A DNA stretch of 64,000 bases from Bacillus sp. 1NLA3E (GCF_000242895.2 NC_021171.1:3320001-3384000), one strand, 5' to 3'; positions 48,705 through 57,928 are shown, numbered from the stretch's first letter. Numbers and translations: made by a program. Notes: generated by a model not told the origin, from the sequence alone.

Positions 48705-49220
48705 TTACATCAGTAAAATGATCAGTAGCAGACCTGACAAGAACCCAAGACTTTTCACCATTTTTTCGTATTTAGATTGCCTTTCATATGCATCAACCTC
48801 TTCTCTCTCTAGATGAGAAAGCGTAAGCATAATTTGTTTTTGTTGGGAGACTCGATCATGACGGCCTAGTGTCTCACCAAACTGTTTCATAATTTCATAT
48901 TCGCCTTGCTTAAAGGCTGTTAATTTCCAAATCTCATTAAGGCTTTCATCCCAAGCTATTTTTACAGTTGTCTCAGAGCTAGTTAATTTTCCTGCAAAGC
49001 TTTCAAAAAACCATGATAACGGTTTTGCCATTTGTGTAGATAACCTCCGAGCAGCTTCATGGAGCGGAGTATGTCCATACATAATTTCTGCTTCCAATGA
49101 ATGAAGAGCTGATTTTAGCAATCTAAGTTGGCGAGGGCGTTCACTTAAATGTCTTGAAGCTTCAAATCCTATCCAGGTGGTGGCCACAATGATAAACACC
49201 GCTCCAATGATTTTTATCAT
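48705..49220 (-). CDS. spoIIIAB: Stage III sporulation protein AB (SpoIIIAB)
   Basis: A 171-residue protein with membrane segments at both ends (about 1-20 and 152-170) and a helical cytosolic middle (LRLLKSALHSLEAEIMYG). The fold is related to type II secretion GspF-like platforms. It overlaps nothing but starts one base after the spoIIIAA stop, so they are coupled. Confidence 0.93.
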   Translation of the reverse strand: MIKIIGAVFIIVATTWIGFEASRHLSERPRQLRLLKSALHSLEAEIMYGHTPLHEAARRLSTQMAKPLSWFFESFAGKLTSSETTVKIAWDESLNEIWKLTAFKQGEYEIMKQFGETLGRHDRVSQQKQIMLTLSHLEREEVDAYERQSKYEKMVKSLGFLSGLLLIILLM

Positions 49221-49221
49221 T

Positions 49222-50145
49222 TTAGTTCACTCTCACTTTTTGAAAAATCTCTTCCCCAGAACTGTTCTTTATACATGTAACAGTTCCAGGGCCGTTTTTT
49301 CGGCTTAATTCCACATATCGCTCAAATATCCCTTGATTAAGAATATATTGAAGTGATGGCCGTCTCTGGACTTCTGCTAACGAGTTACCATGGGTCGTCA
49401 TAATCAATTTAATCCCAGCGTTAACTGCCTCCATAATTGCCTCAGCATCCTCTTTACGACCAATTTCATCTACCACCAAAACATCTGGACTCATCGATCG
49501 GATCATCATCATCATTCCCTCGGCTTTTGGACAAGCATCTAAAACATCGATACGCGGACCAAAGGATAGTTGTGGAATTCCGTTTACAGATCCCGCTATT
49601 TCCGACCGTTCGTCCACAATTCCTACCTTAAATGGTGGTAATTGCATTGGCAGATAACCACTTGAAATAATCCGTGCAATATCACGAAGCAGGGTCGTCT
49701 TCCCTGTTTGCGGGGAGCCAATAATCATCGTATGTTGCCAATTTTCTTTGTATAAATAAGGAATAAGAGAATCAGCAATGCCAATTTTTTCTTTGGCAAT
49801 CCGAATATTAAATGACGAAATATTTCTAATTGCTTTGACCTGCCCATTTTCAAGAATAACTTTCCCAGCTAGTCCTATTCTGTGACCACCATCGATAGTG
49901 ACATAGCCACGCTTTAACTCTTCCTCTAATGTATAAATAGAAAAATGACTGATTTTATTGATGAGCTGAACGGCATCAACTTCTGTTACGATATGTGCCA
50001 TAAATTGAGGAATCCCATTGGCGGTTATTTCGATAGGTCGATTGATTCGGATCCGAATTTCCTCGACACTATCCTTTATCATAGGAGGGAGCATTTTTAC
50101 TGCATCAGCAATAGTGTTTGGTAAAAAGGATAGAACGGTTTTCAC
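49222..50145 (-). CDS. spoIIIAA: Stage III sporulation protein AA (SpoIIIAA), ATPase
   Basis: A 307-residue cytosolic ATPase related to secretion ATPases. Walker A GSPQTGKTTLLRD lies near residue 144 and the Walker B-like VLVVDEIGRKED near 217. It probably powers the channel from the mother cell. It is the first gene of the operon, behind a consensus sigma-E promoter. Confidence 0.95.
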   Translation of the reverse strand: MKTVLSFLPNTIADAVKMLPPMIKDSVEEIRIRINRPIEITANGIPQFMAHIVTEVDAVQLINKISHFSIYTLEEELKRGYVTIDGGHRIGLAGKVILENGQVKAIRNISSFNIRIAKEKIGIADSLIPYLYKENWQHTMIIGSPQTGKTTLLRDIARIISSGYLPMQLPPFKVGIVDERSEIAGSVNGIPQLSFGPRIDVLDACPKAEGMMMMIRSMSPDVLVVDEIGRKEDAEAIMEAVNAGIKLIMTTHGNSLAEVQRRPSLQYILNQGIFERYVELSRKNGPGTVTCIKNSSGEEIFQKVRVN

Positions 50146-50182
50146 AATATTTCCTCCTCAAAGCTTGCCTTTCATTATTTAA

Positions 50183-50210
50183 AATGTATGCCTGCTTGGC
50201 TACAATATGA
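50183..50210 (-). promoter_or_regulatory. Sigma-E promoter of the spoIIIA operon
   Basis: Minus-strand TCATATT at 50204-50210 and CATACATT at 50183-50190 with 13-bp spacing, matching the mother-cell sigma-E consensus. It is 38 bases ahead of the spoIIIAA start. Confidence 0.85.
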
Positions 50211-50329
50211 CTTTCAATTTTGCTATAACAGGACTTGTGGAGGTGGAATAAATATTTCTCAGACTGTTTATGAGCAGAAAAAGGATCACTGAATACATTA
50301 AAAAAAAGAATGTGATTGGGGGCAACAAA

Positions 50330-50977
50330 ATGGGGGTATCCTCAAACAATCATGGAATTCACGTTTTTGGAGAGGGTGTCGTTTCAGCTGAGCCCGATGT
50401 TTTGAAAATCACACTGGGTGTTTTTACTGATGGCATAGAATTACAATCAGCACAAACACAGAATGGAATCATGATTACTAAAGTTATCACGGGTGTAATC
50501 GAAATGGGAATAATCCGAGATGACATTAGAACGGTGGACTATCGCATTGACCCTCAATATCGATATGAAGATGGAAAACAGGTTTTTCAAGGCTATCGAG
50601 TCACCCATTTATTAGAAATTACTTCTACTAAAATCAGCGAAGCAGGAAAAATTGTCGATGCTTCTGTCCAAAATGGGGCGAATGCCGTCCAGAGCATCCA
50701 ATTTTCCTTAAAGAATTCCGAGGCCTTCTACCAACATGCGCTTTCGCTAGCTGGAAAGGATGCAGTTCAGAAGGCGGAAACACTTGCGCGGACTTTCGGG
50801 GTTTCCTTTTATCGAATACCCTATTTAATATTAGAAGAACAAGTGACTAATAGACCCGTTCCAATCCCCTTTTCGGCCCTAAAGTCCGAGGCTCAAACAC
50901 CGGTATTGCCCGGGAAACTAGCTGTACAGGCACGGATAAAAGCTTATTTTCCGTTTCAAGTTAATAGCTTTGGTTGA
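50330..50977 (+). CDS. SIMPL-domain protein
   Basis: A 215-residue protein of the SIMPL (DUF541/BP26) family, with VFGEGVVSAEPDVLKITLGV near the N-terminus, YRIDPQYRYEDGKQ near residue 85 and VSFYRIPYLILEE toward the end. No signal peptide is obvious from the chosen ATG at 50330, which follows GGGGG by seven bases. Function in Bacillus is unknown. It is divergent from spoIIIAA and convergent with the cytochrome locus. B. subtilis has yqhV here, which is unrelated. Confidence 0.85.
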   Translation: MGVSSNNHGIHVFGEGVVSAEPDVLKITLGVFTDGIELQSAQTQNGIMITKVITGVIEMGIIRDDIRTVDYRIDPQYRYEDGKQVFQGYRVTHLLEITSTKISEAGKIVDASVQNGANAVQSIQFSLKNSEAFYQHALSLAGKDAVQKAETLARTFGVSFYRIPYLILEEQVTNRPVPIPFSALKSEAQTPVLPGKLAVQARIKAYFPFQVNSFG

Positions 50978-50990
50978 CTTGAATAGCATA

Positions 50991-51024
50991 AAAAAAGACA
51001 CAATGCTGACTGAGCATTGCGTCC
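50991..51024 (-). terminator. Terminator of the ccm locus
   Basis: Minus-strand stem GACGCAATGCT/AGCATTGTGTC followed by TTTTTTTATGC, about ten bases after the CcmG/ResA-like stop. Confidence 0.85.
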
Positions 51025-51034
51025 TTACCTTCAA

Positions 51035-51541
51035 CTATTCATATTTGGAAACGAGCCCGTATAAGTCTTCCTTAGAAATAGGTCCAATATAATGCTCCCG
51101 AATGACTCCTTTTTTATCGATAATGAAAGTCTCTGGTTGAGCTACAACATTGTATGCTTTTGAAACCTTATTATCGAAGTCCATTAAGTAGGTAGAGGTT
51201 GTTTTGTTCTTTTTTACAAATTTATTTACACGGTCTCTTGTTTCACCACGATCAATTATTAACAGTTTGTATGTGTCACCGTATTCTTTGTCAAAAGCTT
51301 CAAGATCAGGCGCTTCCTCCACACATGGATTACACCATGTGGCAAAGTAGTTAACTGCAACTACCTGGCCTTTATAATCGGACAGCTTGATCGTTTTCCC
51401 TTTAAGATCTTCCATTTGGAAGTCATATGCTTTATCACCAACATCAACAAATTTTCCTCTATTTGCTAATGCTACTCCAAAATAGACAAATAAACCTACT
51501 AGCAACAATAAAACGAGGATTTTGATACTTCGTTTATTCAT
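51035..51541 (-). CDS. Membrane-anchored thioredoxin-like protein (ResA/CcmG type)
   Basis: A 168-residue thiol-disulfide protein with one N-terminal transmembrane anchor (residues 6-26) and an extracytoplasmic thioredoxin fold. The active site is W-C-N-P-C near residue 70 (NYFATWCNPCVEEAP). It should reduce the apocytochrome CxxCH thiols before heme attachment, as ResA does in System II and CcmG in System I. I start at ATG 51539-51541 after GGGGGAG. It is the last gene of the ccm locus, separated from ccmD by a repeat-like stretch. Confidence 0.85.
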   Translation of the reverse strand: MNKRSIKILVLLLLVGLFVYFGVALANRGKFVDVGDKAYDFQMEDLKGKTIKLSDYKGQVVAVNYFATWCNPCVEEAPDLEAFDKEYGDTYKLLIIDRGETRDRVNKFVKKNKTTSTYLMDFDNKVSKAYNVVAQPETFIIDKKGVIREHYIGPISKEDLYGLVSKYE

Positions 51542-51611
51542 GAGTACTTCTCCCCCGGATCTTCCTTTTGAGATTTTCTTTTCAAATATCAGTAAGTTAG
51601 TTAGATACGCC

Positions 51612-51716
51612 AGCTCCATCGCTCGAGTTCACAAGCCAATCAGTCCAAAGGTCAAAGAACGACCTTCTGGCCAATTTGTCTTGTGCTGATCACCGATAAG
51701 CAGGTGCCTTGACTCT
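51612..51716. repeat. Repeat-like intergenic stretch between ccmD and the ResA-like gene
   Basis: It contains the hairpin GGTCAAAGAACGACC and ends GGTGCCTTGACTCTTTT. It looks like the Bacillaceae intergenic repeat also suspected at 7811-7962, with which it shares an opening AGCTCCA and a similar closing phrase. No reading frame. Confidence 0.35.
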
Positions 51717-51721
51717 TTTAT

Positions 51722-51847
51722 TTAGTCTAATTGCTTAAGGTATTCGATTTCGTTATGGATTTTTTTTCGACGCACCCCATGAAGCAATACATAACCAAAA
51801 ATAGTGACGCTTGCAATTGTATACGCAGCAACCATGTAACCCATCAT
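51722..51847 (-). CDS. ccmD: CcmD-like small membrane protein
   Basis: A 41-residue protein, MMGYMVAAYTIASVTIFGYV then a basic RRKK and an acidic helix to LKQLD. One transmembrane segment followed by a charged tail is the CcmD pattern; CcmD bridges CcmC and CcmE and helps release holo-CcmE. It lies right after ccmC, the usual place. ATG at 51845-51847 follows AAGGAGG by a short spacer. Homology is hard to judge for such a small protein. Confidence 0.7.
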   Translation of the reverse strand: MMGYMVAAYTIASVTIFGYVLLHGVRRKKIHNEIEYLKQLD

Positions 51848-51857
51848 TCCATCCTCC

Positions 51858-52616
51858 TTATTTAATTGCTTCTCTCACTTGTTCTTTATAATGGTCAACC
51901 TTAATTTTCATTTTCTCTAGAGAAACTCCTCTTACAAGAAGGAAAGAATAAAGGAGCGTTGTAGCTGCAATCATCGTAAGCAAAGCAACAAGCATTTCTG
52001 GAGAAATCCCTCCACCAGATTGATTAGTACCTTCTCCAAAAACAACTGGATGAAATTTTGTATTCCACCAACGAATTGCCATGAATACAATCGGCACATC
52101 AACAAAACCAATAATCCCAAATACTGCACCTAATCTTGCTTTTTTCTCCCAAACTCCATCCATTTGACGGATCATGACATATGCAAGATAGATAAACCAA
52201 AGGATCAGAGAAGTTGTAAGTCTTGGCTCCCATGCCCACCATGTATTCCAAGAAGATTTTGCCCAAATCATACCAGTTATTAATACTAGAGTTGTAAAGA
52301 CAACCCCTATTTCAGCAGAAATATAAGCATAAGTATCATATAAGCGTTTTCTTGTTACTAGAAAAAGTATGCTAAATACAAATGTTACAAAAAAGGCCAG
52401 GAATGCAACCCAAGCAATTGGAACATGCACAAAAAATATCTTTTGTACCATTCCCATTACCTTTTCAACTGGTGCATACAGAAAAACTAAAGATAATCCA
52501 GCAATCAAGGCAATAACAGTGGCAGCTGCCAATATTTTTTGGATGGTAGATGCTTTCTCAAAAGTCGGGGGAACAGGCTTTAAACCATTTTGCCCTTTTT
52601 CCATATTCATACTCAT
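51858..52616 (-). CDS. ccmC: Heme lyase/exporter subunit CcmC
   Basis: A 252-residue protein with six transmembrane segments and a tryptophan-rich WWD signature, SSWNTWWAWEPRLTTSL near residues 120-136, flanked by conserved His residues in FFVHVPIAW and near the C-terminus. CcmC loads heme onto CcmE at the outer face of the membrane. It carries a 25-residue soluble N-terminal extension. It starts two bases after the ccmB stop. Confidence 0.92.
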   Translation of the reverse strand: MSMNMEKGQNGLKPVPPTFEKASTIQKILAAATVIALIAGLSLVFLYAPVEKVMGMVQKIFFVHVPIAWVAFLAFFVTFVFSILFLVTRKRLYDTYAYISAEIGVVFTTLVLITGMIWAKSSWNTWWAWEPRLTTSLILWFIYLAYVMIRQMDGVWEKKARLGAVFGIIGFVDVPIVFMAIRWWNTKFHPVVFGEGTNQSGGGISPEMLVALLTMIAATTLLYSFLLVRGVSLEKMKIKVDHYKEQVREAIK

Positions 52617-52618
52617 TT

Positions 52619-53299
52619 TTATACCTCCAGGACGTAATCAATTAATATCAAACAAAGTACAAAGAAAATGACATCATAAGCTCCGATTAACTGGATCCAA
52701 GCAATTGCATCTGGCAATTTTTCAATATTGGTAAGGATAATTCTTGTAGCTTGTACAGCCCCAATAAGGATTGGACTCGTTACCGGAAATAACAAAAGTG
52801 GCAACAACATTTCGCTACTTTTTGAATTAGCTGCGAGAGATGCCAAGAACGTTCCAATACTGACAAATCCAAAGCTCCCTATCAGAAGGACGAAGATAAA
52901 ATAAGGAAAGCTACCAATGTAATTAAAATCAAATAATAGGAATAAAAATGGAATCGAGACTAACTCAACTATGGCAATCATAGTGAAGTTCGCCATGAAC
53001 TTTCCTAAATAAATACTAGCAGGCTCCATTGGCGAAATTAATAAACCCTGCATCGTATCATTTTTTTGTTCAGAAATGAACGAACGGTTTAATCCTAAAA
53101 TGCCCGAAAACACGATAATTACCCAGATAACACCTGGAATAACGGCCTTCGTCGTGTTGTTCGATGGGTCAAACGCAAAACTAAAAACTAAAATCGTAAG
53201 ACCCGCAAAAATGATCATCGTTGCCAGCACTTGCTTTGTTTTTAGTTCAGAGTACAAATCTTTTTGAGCAATTAAGAGGGCTGTTTTAAAAAAACTCAT
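52619..53299 (-). CDS. ccmB: Heme ABC exporter permease CcmB
   Basis: A 226-residue protein with six hydrophobic segments, beginning ALLIAQKDLYSELKTKQ, which is the typical CcmB start, and including LSRSFISEQ-like NRSFISEQKNDT. With CcmA it forms the ABC module that uses ATP to release heme-loaded CcmE. It overlaps ccmA by 4 bp. Confidence 0.9.
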   Translation of the reverse strand: MSFFKTALLIAQKDLYSELKTKQVLATMIIFAGLTILVFSFAFDPSNNTTKAVIPGVIWVIIVFSGILGLNRSFISEQKNDTMQGLLISPMEPASIYLGKFMANFTMIAIVELVSIPFLFLLFDFNYIGSFPYFIFVLLIGSFGFVSIGTFLASLAANSKSSEMLLPLLLFPVTSPILIGAVQATRIILTNIEKLPDAIAWIQLIGAYDVIFFVLCLILIDYVLEV

Positions 53300-54000
53300 G
53301 ATACTCCCTCCATCAGCTGTTGATATTTTTCAGTTAGCAAATCAATTTCTTTTTCAGTCATCAAAAAGTCATCGACAATTTTACCGTCTTTTATAAAAAT
53401 AATCCGGTCACAAATTTCTGCCGCCTGCTTAAAATCATGTGTGACCATTAATGTTGTCGCACCCTTATTTTTCATGGAAATAATGACTTCATTCAAAATT
53501 GAAATGGCGCCTTGATCCAACCCAGTATGTGGTTCATCTAGTAATAACAATTCCGGATCGTGCACTATCGCCCTAGCAATCGCAATACGCTGAATCATTC
53601 CTCGTGAAAAGTTTTTTACTGGTTCTTTTAAGAAGAATGACAATCCTACTCTTTTTACTAATTCAATTGCTTTTTCCTCTACTCCCTTAACACCATATAG
53701 GTTCCCGAAGAAAACAAGGTTTTCAAGTGGAGAATAGTGTTCATATAACAAGCTAGAATGGGGTAAATACCCCATCAGCTTTTTAATCTCAGTTGCATTT
53801 TTCTTTAATTCCATACCGTTAATGTTAACTTCTCCAGATGAAGGTTTAATTAATGTAGCAATAACCTTTAATAAGGTACTTTTCCCAGCACCGTTTGGGC
53901 CCAAAATAGCTACTGTTTCACCTTTTTTAATAGAGAGGTCAATGCCTCGTAATATTACTTTATTATCCGCCTGTTTTATGAGCTTCTTTATTTCAATCAT
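53296..54000 (-). CDS. ccmA: Heme ABC exporter ATP-binding protein CcmA
   Basis: A 234-residue ABC ATPase: Walker A GPNGAGKST near residue 35, signature segment NFSRGMIQRIAIARA near 134, Walker B LLLLDEPHTGLD near 154 and the switch His in MVTHD near 187. Position next to ccmB and ccmC identifies it as CcmA rather than a general exporter. Confidence 0.9.
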   Translation of the reverse strand: MIEIKKLIKQADNKVILRGIDLSIKKGETVAILGPNGAGKSTLLKVIATLIKPSSGEVNINGMELKKNATEIKKLMGYLPHSSLLYEHYSPLENLVFFGNLYGVKGVEEKAIELVKRVGLSFFLKEPVKNFSRGMIQRIAIARAIVHDPELLLLDEPHTGLDQGAISILNEVIISMKNKGATTLMVTHDFKQAAEICDRIIFIKDGKIVDDFLMTEKEIDLLTEKYQQLMEGVS

Positions 54001-54025
54001 TAGAGGCCCTCCTCAATCACAGATG

Positions 54026-55024
54026 CTATTCAACAAATTGACGGAGACTTAGTTTAACTTGAACAAGATGTTGCTTGTAAGCCTCTAATTTTGTTTTATA
54101 TTCATCTTCAGTCATCTGTCCGTTACCAAGATTATCTTCTAATTCAATGATTTTATCTAAGATTGCCTTTTGCTTTGCCATCAGTTGTTTGAATACTTGT
54201 TCTTCTTTATCTACTCCGTTTGCTTCGTTCTTAGCTCTATTCTTCAATTTAAAATAAGAATAATAACCAATACCTGCTAATAAAATAGCGCCGAGAACAA
54301 TCATCAAAATATGAGGGTTAAATTTGTGCAAAGGTGACTGAGCCCACATTCTTAAATGCCCTGGATTATGAAAAGCCGGGGCGGATTTTGTTACATCGCC
54401 TAAGTTTTTATTTTCAGTTGAAGTAGTACCAGTTCCAGTAGCATTTGTTCCTGTTGGCTGTTTATCTTTGTCATAAGCAATCGTCACTGTTTGACCTGCT
54501 TTAATGTTTTGGATGGAATAACCTGTATAGTTTTGTTCATCAAAGTTCAATGATCCTTGGTTAGTGAATTCTGCATCCTTAATATCAACACTACCTGATC
54601 CTTCAGGAATTAAGACTTGATATAGATCAACTGGATAAGTAAATTTCAGAACAATATCTTGACCTTGTTTCACTTGATAGCTGAACGGCAAAGTGGTTGA
54701 CCCCTTCGCCGGGATTGGGTCAGTTGTAATAAACCCAGTATCTGTCAGCTTATACTGAATTTTCCCATCCATCATCGAAAAGCTGGTTGCTCCAACAGGT
54801 AATAAGATGTTTAAGACTCCCTCAGTCTGTCCATCACCCTTATACTCTTCGTCTGTTAGATTTTTAAAGCTCACCATATCCGTAACTAGTGTTGAGCCAT
54901 CATTGCCAGGAGATAAAACAATATACTCCATATCAGCGCTGATTTTTGAATCCGAACTTGCAAAAGCGCTTAATGTCGGTAAAAGCATGAGGGCTAGAAG
55001 GAACACGGTTATTCTCTTGATCAA
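54026..55024 (-). CDS. Exported membrane-anchored protein of unknown function in the ccm locus
   Basis: About 332 residues: signal peptide (residues 1-22), a beta-rich extracytoplasmic domain with VYLVSPGNDGST-like and PIPAKGSTTLPFSYQVKQGQ strands, a Thr/Gly-rich linker, one transmembrane segment near 240-258 and a short cytoplasmic coiled tail (EDNLGNGQMTEDEYKTKLEA). No Cys is present, so it is not a thiol-redox enzyme. TTG start after AAGGAGG, overlapping the previous stop. Paralogous in layout to the protein at 58398. Function unknown; a role in heme handling or apocytochrome chaperoning is only suggested by position. Confidence 0.75.
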   Translation of the reverse strand: MIKRITVFLLALMLLPTLSAFASSDSKISADMEYIVLSPGNDGSTLVTDMVSFKNLTDEEYKGDGQTEGVLNILLPVGATSFSMMDGKIQYKLTDTGFITTDPIPAKGSTTLPFSYQVKQGQDIVLKFTYPVDLYQVLIPEGSGSVDIKDAEFTNQGSLNFDEQNYTGYSIQNIKAGQTVTIAYDKDKQPTGTNATGTGTTSTENKNLGDVTKSAPAFHNPGHLRMWAQSPLHKFNPHILMIVLGAILLAGIGYYSYFKLKNRAKNEANGVDKEEQVFKQLMAKQKAILDKIIELEDNLGNGQMTEDEYKTKLEAYKQHLVQVKLSLRQFVE

Positions 55025-55395
55025 CGTCCTCCCTCCTTCTTCTCCTTATTAAGCTTCATCGTTGCTTCAATTTCACGTTCCACCTCTGCCAAAATTGAAG
55101 GGTCAACCGTTTTTTCAGCTTTTAGCTCATCAGTTTTCATCACTTTTGATATTTGACTTTCATATTGCTTCTTTAATTTCTTATAATCATTCTCGGATAT
55201 TTTTTCCATCCTGTACTCAAATTCGAGTTCATTCAAAGTTGAAAATAGAACTTCTTTTCCAATTGCAGAATTTTGTTCATTTGAATGAAACTGAACATAT
55301 GAATCCCATTTAAACAGCGGTGCTAAAATGAGAAACAAACAGCTTAGTACAAGAACGGCTGTAAAAACCATTGAGATGATTGAAATATCCTCCAT
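55021..55395 (-). CDS. Small membrane protein resembling the CcmI N-terminus
   Basis: About 124 residues: one N-terminal transmembrane segment and a charged cytoplasmic region with LNELEFEYRMEKISENDYKK near residue 50, then a Lys/Glu-rich tail. This resembles the membrane anchor plus coiled segment of CcmI, without the TPR part. I choose ATG at 55393-55395, eight bases after AGGA; a GTG three codons upstream is the alternative. It lies immediately after ccmH, where ccmI often stands. Assignment is tentative. Confidence 0.6.
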   Translation of the reverse strand: MEDISIISMVFTAVLVLSCLFLILAPLFKWDSYVQFHSNEQNSAIGKEVLFSTLNELEFEYRMEKISENDYKKLKKQYESQISKVMKTDELKAEKTVDPSILAEVEREIEATMKLNKEKKEGGR

Positions 55396-55407
55396 ACTGT
55401 TCACATC

Positions 55408-55917
55408 CTAAAGATACTTTTTGCGTTCCGAGTCGATCATGCTAGAAAGGATTTCTTCTTCTACTTCGTCATGGGATTGGGTTTCTTCTTGCCCTTGCTC
55501 ATTTGTTCCTTTTTTCTTCACCCATTTACGGATAACAAAGAAAACTCCTGTTCCAGCCCCGCCCATAACAGCAAACGGAAGAATCCAAGCTACTAAACTA
55601 AATCCTTTCTGTTCAGGAGCGGTTAAGATTTCTTCCCCAATTGCATTGACGTAATAATTTTTTATTTGATCTTTATCCATTCCCTTATTCATCATGCCAA
55701 CTATTTCTTCTTTAAACGTTTTTGAAACGCTGCAACCTGGCATATCACAGTTATAGATATCCTGGCCGCAACCGCATGTGCACATAAACTGTGACCCTAC
55801 TGCCTTGAATTCCTTTGACTTATAGTCGTAGTTTTTATTTCCCGCCGCAAAAACAGCCAAGGCACCTTGAAAGATAAACAAGAATATGAGAAGCCCTATT
55901 GAAAGCTTTCTATTCAC
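55408..55917 (-). CDS. ccmH: CcmH-like protein with a C-x-C-G-C-G motif
   Basis: A 169-residue protein with an N-terminal signal/anchor segment, a soluble domain and a second transmembrane segment near residues 105-126. The soluble domain follows the CcmH pattern, with helices EEIVGMMNKGMDKDQIKNYY and then IGEEILTAPE. The canonical L-R-C-x-x-C is replaced by FMCTCGCGQDIYNC, followed by PGCS: five Cys in 17 residues. CcmH normally reduces apocytochrome c. The Cys-rich variant could bind metal or use a different redox pair. GTG start; one base after ccmF. Confidence 0.75.
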   Translation of the reverse strand: MNRKLSIGLLIFLFIFQGALAVFAAGNKNYDYKSKEFKAVGSQFMCTCGCGQDIYNCDMPGCSVSKTFKEEIVGMMNKGMDKDQIKNYYVNAIGEEILTAPEQKGFSLVAWILPFAVMGGAGTGVFFVIRKWVKKKGTNEQGQEETQSHDEVEEEILSSMIDSERKKYL

Positions 55918-55918
55918 G

Positions 55919-57901
55919 TTAAGACACCTCTTTATCTACTCCGGTATATCTAGGAGTAATATTTTGATATCTGCCATTCCATACTGCGAATAAAGAACCT
56001 ATCACAATCATGAAGGAGCCAATCCATAACCAATTCATCATTGGGTTAACTTTTACAATAAACGTTCCACGTCCATCATCTTCCCAAGCACTTAGAACAA
56101 TATACAAATCCTCTTTAAGTGAACTGATAATGGCTACCTCTGAGGAAGGCTCTTCCCAGTTACCATAGAAGACTTTCTGTGCTTCGTAACTACCTAATTT
56201 TTTCCCATTCTTAAATACTGTCAAATCAGCATAAACAATATCATTTATCCCCTCTTTACGCTGATCAAGCTTGTCATAAATGAGTTTATAATCCTTAATT
56301 TCAATCGATTTACCAAGCTCAATTGTTTTCATCGTTTGAAGATCATAGTTTTGTGAGCCGATAATACCCATTGCGATGAAAGCAATACCGATGTGAACGA
56401 GATAACCGCCATATCTTCTTCTATTCTTAGTCATTAAGCGGTATAACGCAATTAGTGGCATTTCTCCAGTCATCTTTCTTCTTGCTTTTACGCCACGGTA
56501 GAATTCAAAGAAGTGAGTGGTAAATAAGATAATAATTACTCCGTATCCAATAACCGCCCATGCTTTTTGAATTCCTAAAATAACCATTAATACCATTCCA
56601 ATCACAGCTAAAATTGCTGGGATTAAAAAGTTTTTTCGTAGGTTCTTTAAGGTTGATTTCTGCCAAGCTAATAGTGGACAGACAGCCATAATGAACATCA
56701 TCGATAATAATATTGGTGCTTCAACTTTATTAAAGAAAGGCATTCCAACCGTCACCTTTGTTCCGCGAACGGCTTCAGAAACAAGCGGGAAAATGGTTCC
56801 CCAGAAAACTGCGAATGCAGCGCCCACCAATAATAGATTATTAATTAAGAAACTACTTTCTTTTGAAACATACGATTGGAATTCACCAGCACTGCGCTTG
56901 ATTAAATTGTAACGACTCATCAAGACATAAAGTGCACCAATGACGGCAACACCCATGAAAATAAGGAAGTATAATCCTAAATTTGAATCGGCAAAGGCAT
57001 GCACAGATGTTAGTACTCCGCTTCGCACTAAGAACGTTCCAAATAAAGTTAAGGCATAAGAAATGACAATTAAGCTGATATTCCAAACCTTGAGCATATT
57101 TTTGCGTTCTTGAATCATAACAGAATGCAAGAAGGCAGTTGCAGTTAACCAAGGCATAAACGAAGCGTTTTCCACTGGATCCCATGCCCAGTATCCACCC
57201 CAACCGAGCTCAACATATGCCCACTGTCCGCCAAAAATATTTCCTAAGCTTAAGAATAACCAAGCGATAATCGTCCATCTTCTTGTCATCTTAATCCAGA
57301 AGTCATCCATATTCTTCATAATTAGGGCTGCCATTGCAAATGCAAACGGTACAGCAAGTCCCACATATCCTAAATAAAGAGTAACCGGATGGATAATCAT
57401 CCCCGGATTTTGAAGCATAGGATTAAGTCCTTTTCCTTCTGCTGGTATCTGGCTTAAGAGTTCGAAAGGTTTTGCCACAAAGCCAAGAATGAAGAAGAAG
57501 AAAATTGCATTTGCTAATAAAATCGATGCAATATAAGGAACCATTGGATTACCTTTCATTTTCCGAGAGAAGGTAATCATCACCATGTATAATGTTAAAA
57601 AGAATGTCCAAAGTAAAAGCGATCCAGAGTTTCCTGCCCATAATGCAGTTAATTTGTATATGACTGGCAGGTCGCTGCTTGTGTAGTCTGTAACGTATTT
57701 GTACTCAAAGTGCGATGTACCCAAAAAGTAAAGAAGAATTATCATGGCTAGGGACGAACAAACTAAAATTGCAATTACTCCACCCTTACCGCTGTTAACA
57801 AGCTTTTGATTTTTGGTACTGATTCCAAGAGTCATAATTAGAAATGAGTAAATCGCCAGTGCAAATCCTACATAAATTGTCGCGTTAGCTAATAAATTCA
57901 T
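55919..57901 (-). CDS. ccmF: Cytochrome c heme lyase CcmF
   Basis: A 660-residue polytopic protein, about 14-15 transmembrane segments. The WWD heme-handling signature is clear: WAYVELGWGGYWAWDPVENA near residues 228-247. Periplasm-facing His residues are in MIIHPVTLYLGY and in YLVHIGIAF. A large extracytoplasmic loop near the C-terminus is present. CcmF takes heme from CcmE and attaches it to apocytochrome. It is the hallmark gene of System I and not part of the B. subtilis System II (ResB/ResC). Confidence 0.95.
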   Translation of the reverse strand: MNLLANATIYVGFALAIYSFLIMTLGISTKNQKLVNSGKGGVIAILVCSSLAMIILLYFLGTSHFEYKYVTDYTSSDLPVIYKLTALWAGNSGSLLLWTFFLTLYMVMITFSRKMKGNPMVPYIASILLANAIFFFFILGFVAKPFELLSQIPAEGKGLNPMLQNPGMIIHPVTLYLGYVGLAVPFAFAMAALIMKNMDDFWIKMTRRWTIIAWLFLSLGNIFGGQWAYVELGWGGYWAWDPVENASFMPWLTATAFLHSVMIQERKNMLKVWNISLIVISYALTLFGTFLVRSGVLTSVHAFADSNLGLYFLIFMGVAVIGALYVLMSRYNLIKRSAGEFQSYVSKESSFLINNLLLVGAAFAVFWGTIFPLVSEAVRGTKVTVGMPFFNKVEAPILLSMMFIMAVCPLLAWQKSTLKNLRKNFLIPAILAVIGMVLMVILGIQKAWAVIGYGVIIILFTTHFFEFYRGVKARRKMTGEMPLIALYRLMTKNRRRYGGYLVHIGIAFIAMGIIGSQNYDLQTMKTIELGKSIEIKDYKLIYDKLDQRKEGINDIVYADLTVFKNGKKLGSYEAQKVFYGNWEEPSSEVAIISSLKEDLYIVLSAWEDDGRGTFIVKVNPMMNWLWIGSFMIVIGSLFAVWNGRYQNITPRYTGVDKEVS

Positions 57902-57928
57902 TATGTCACCTTCTTTTAGTTTTGCCTC

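Noticed and set aside
55408-55917. A second selenoprotein in the CcmH-like gene
   Set aside because: Its Cys-rich motif is fully encoded with TGT/TGC codons and the frame has no internal UGA.
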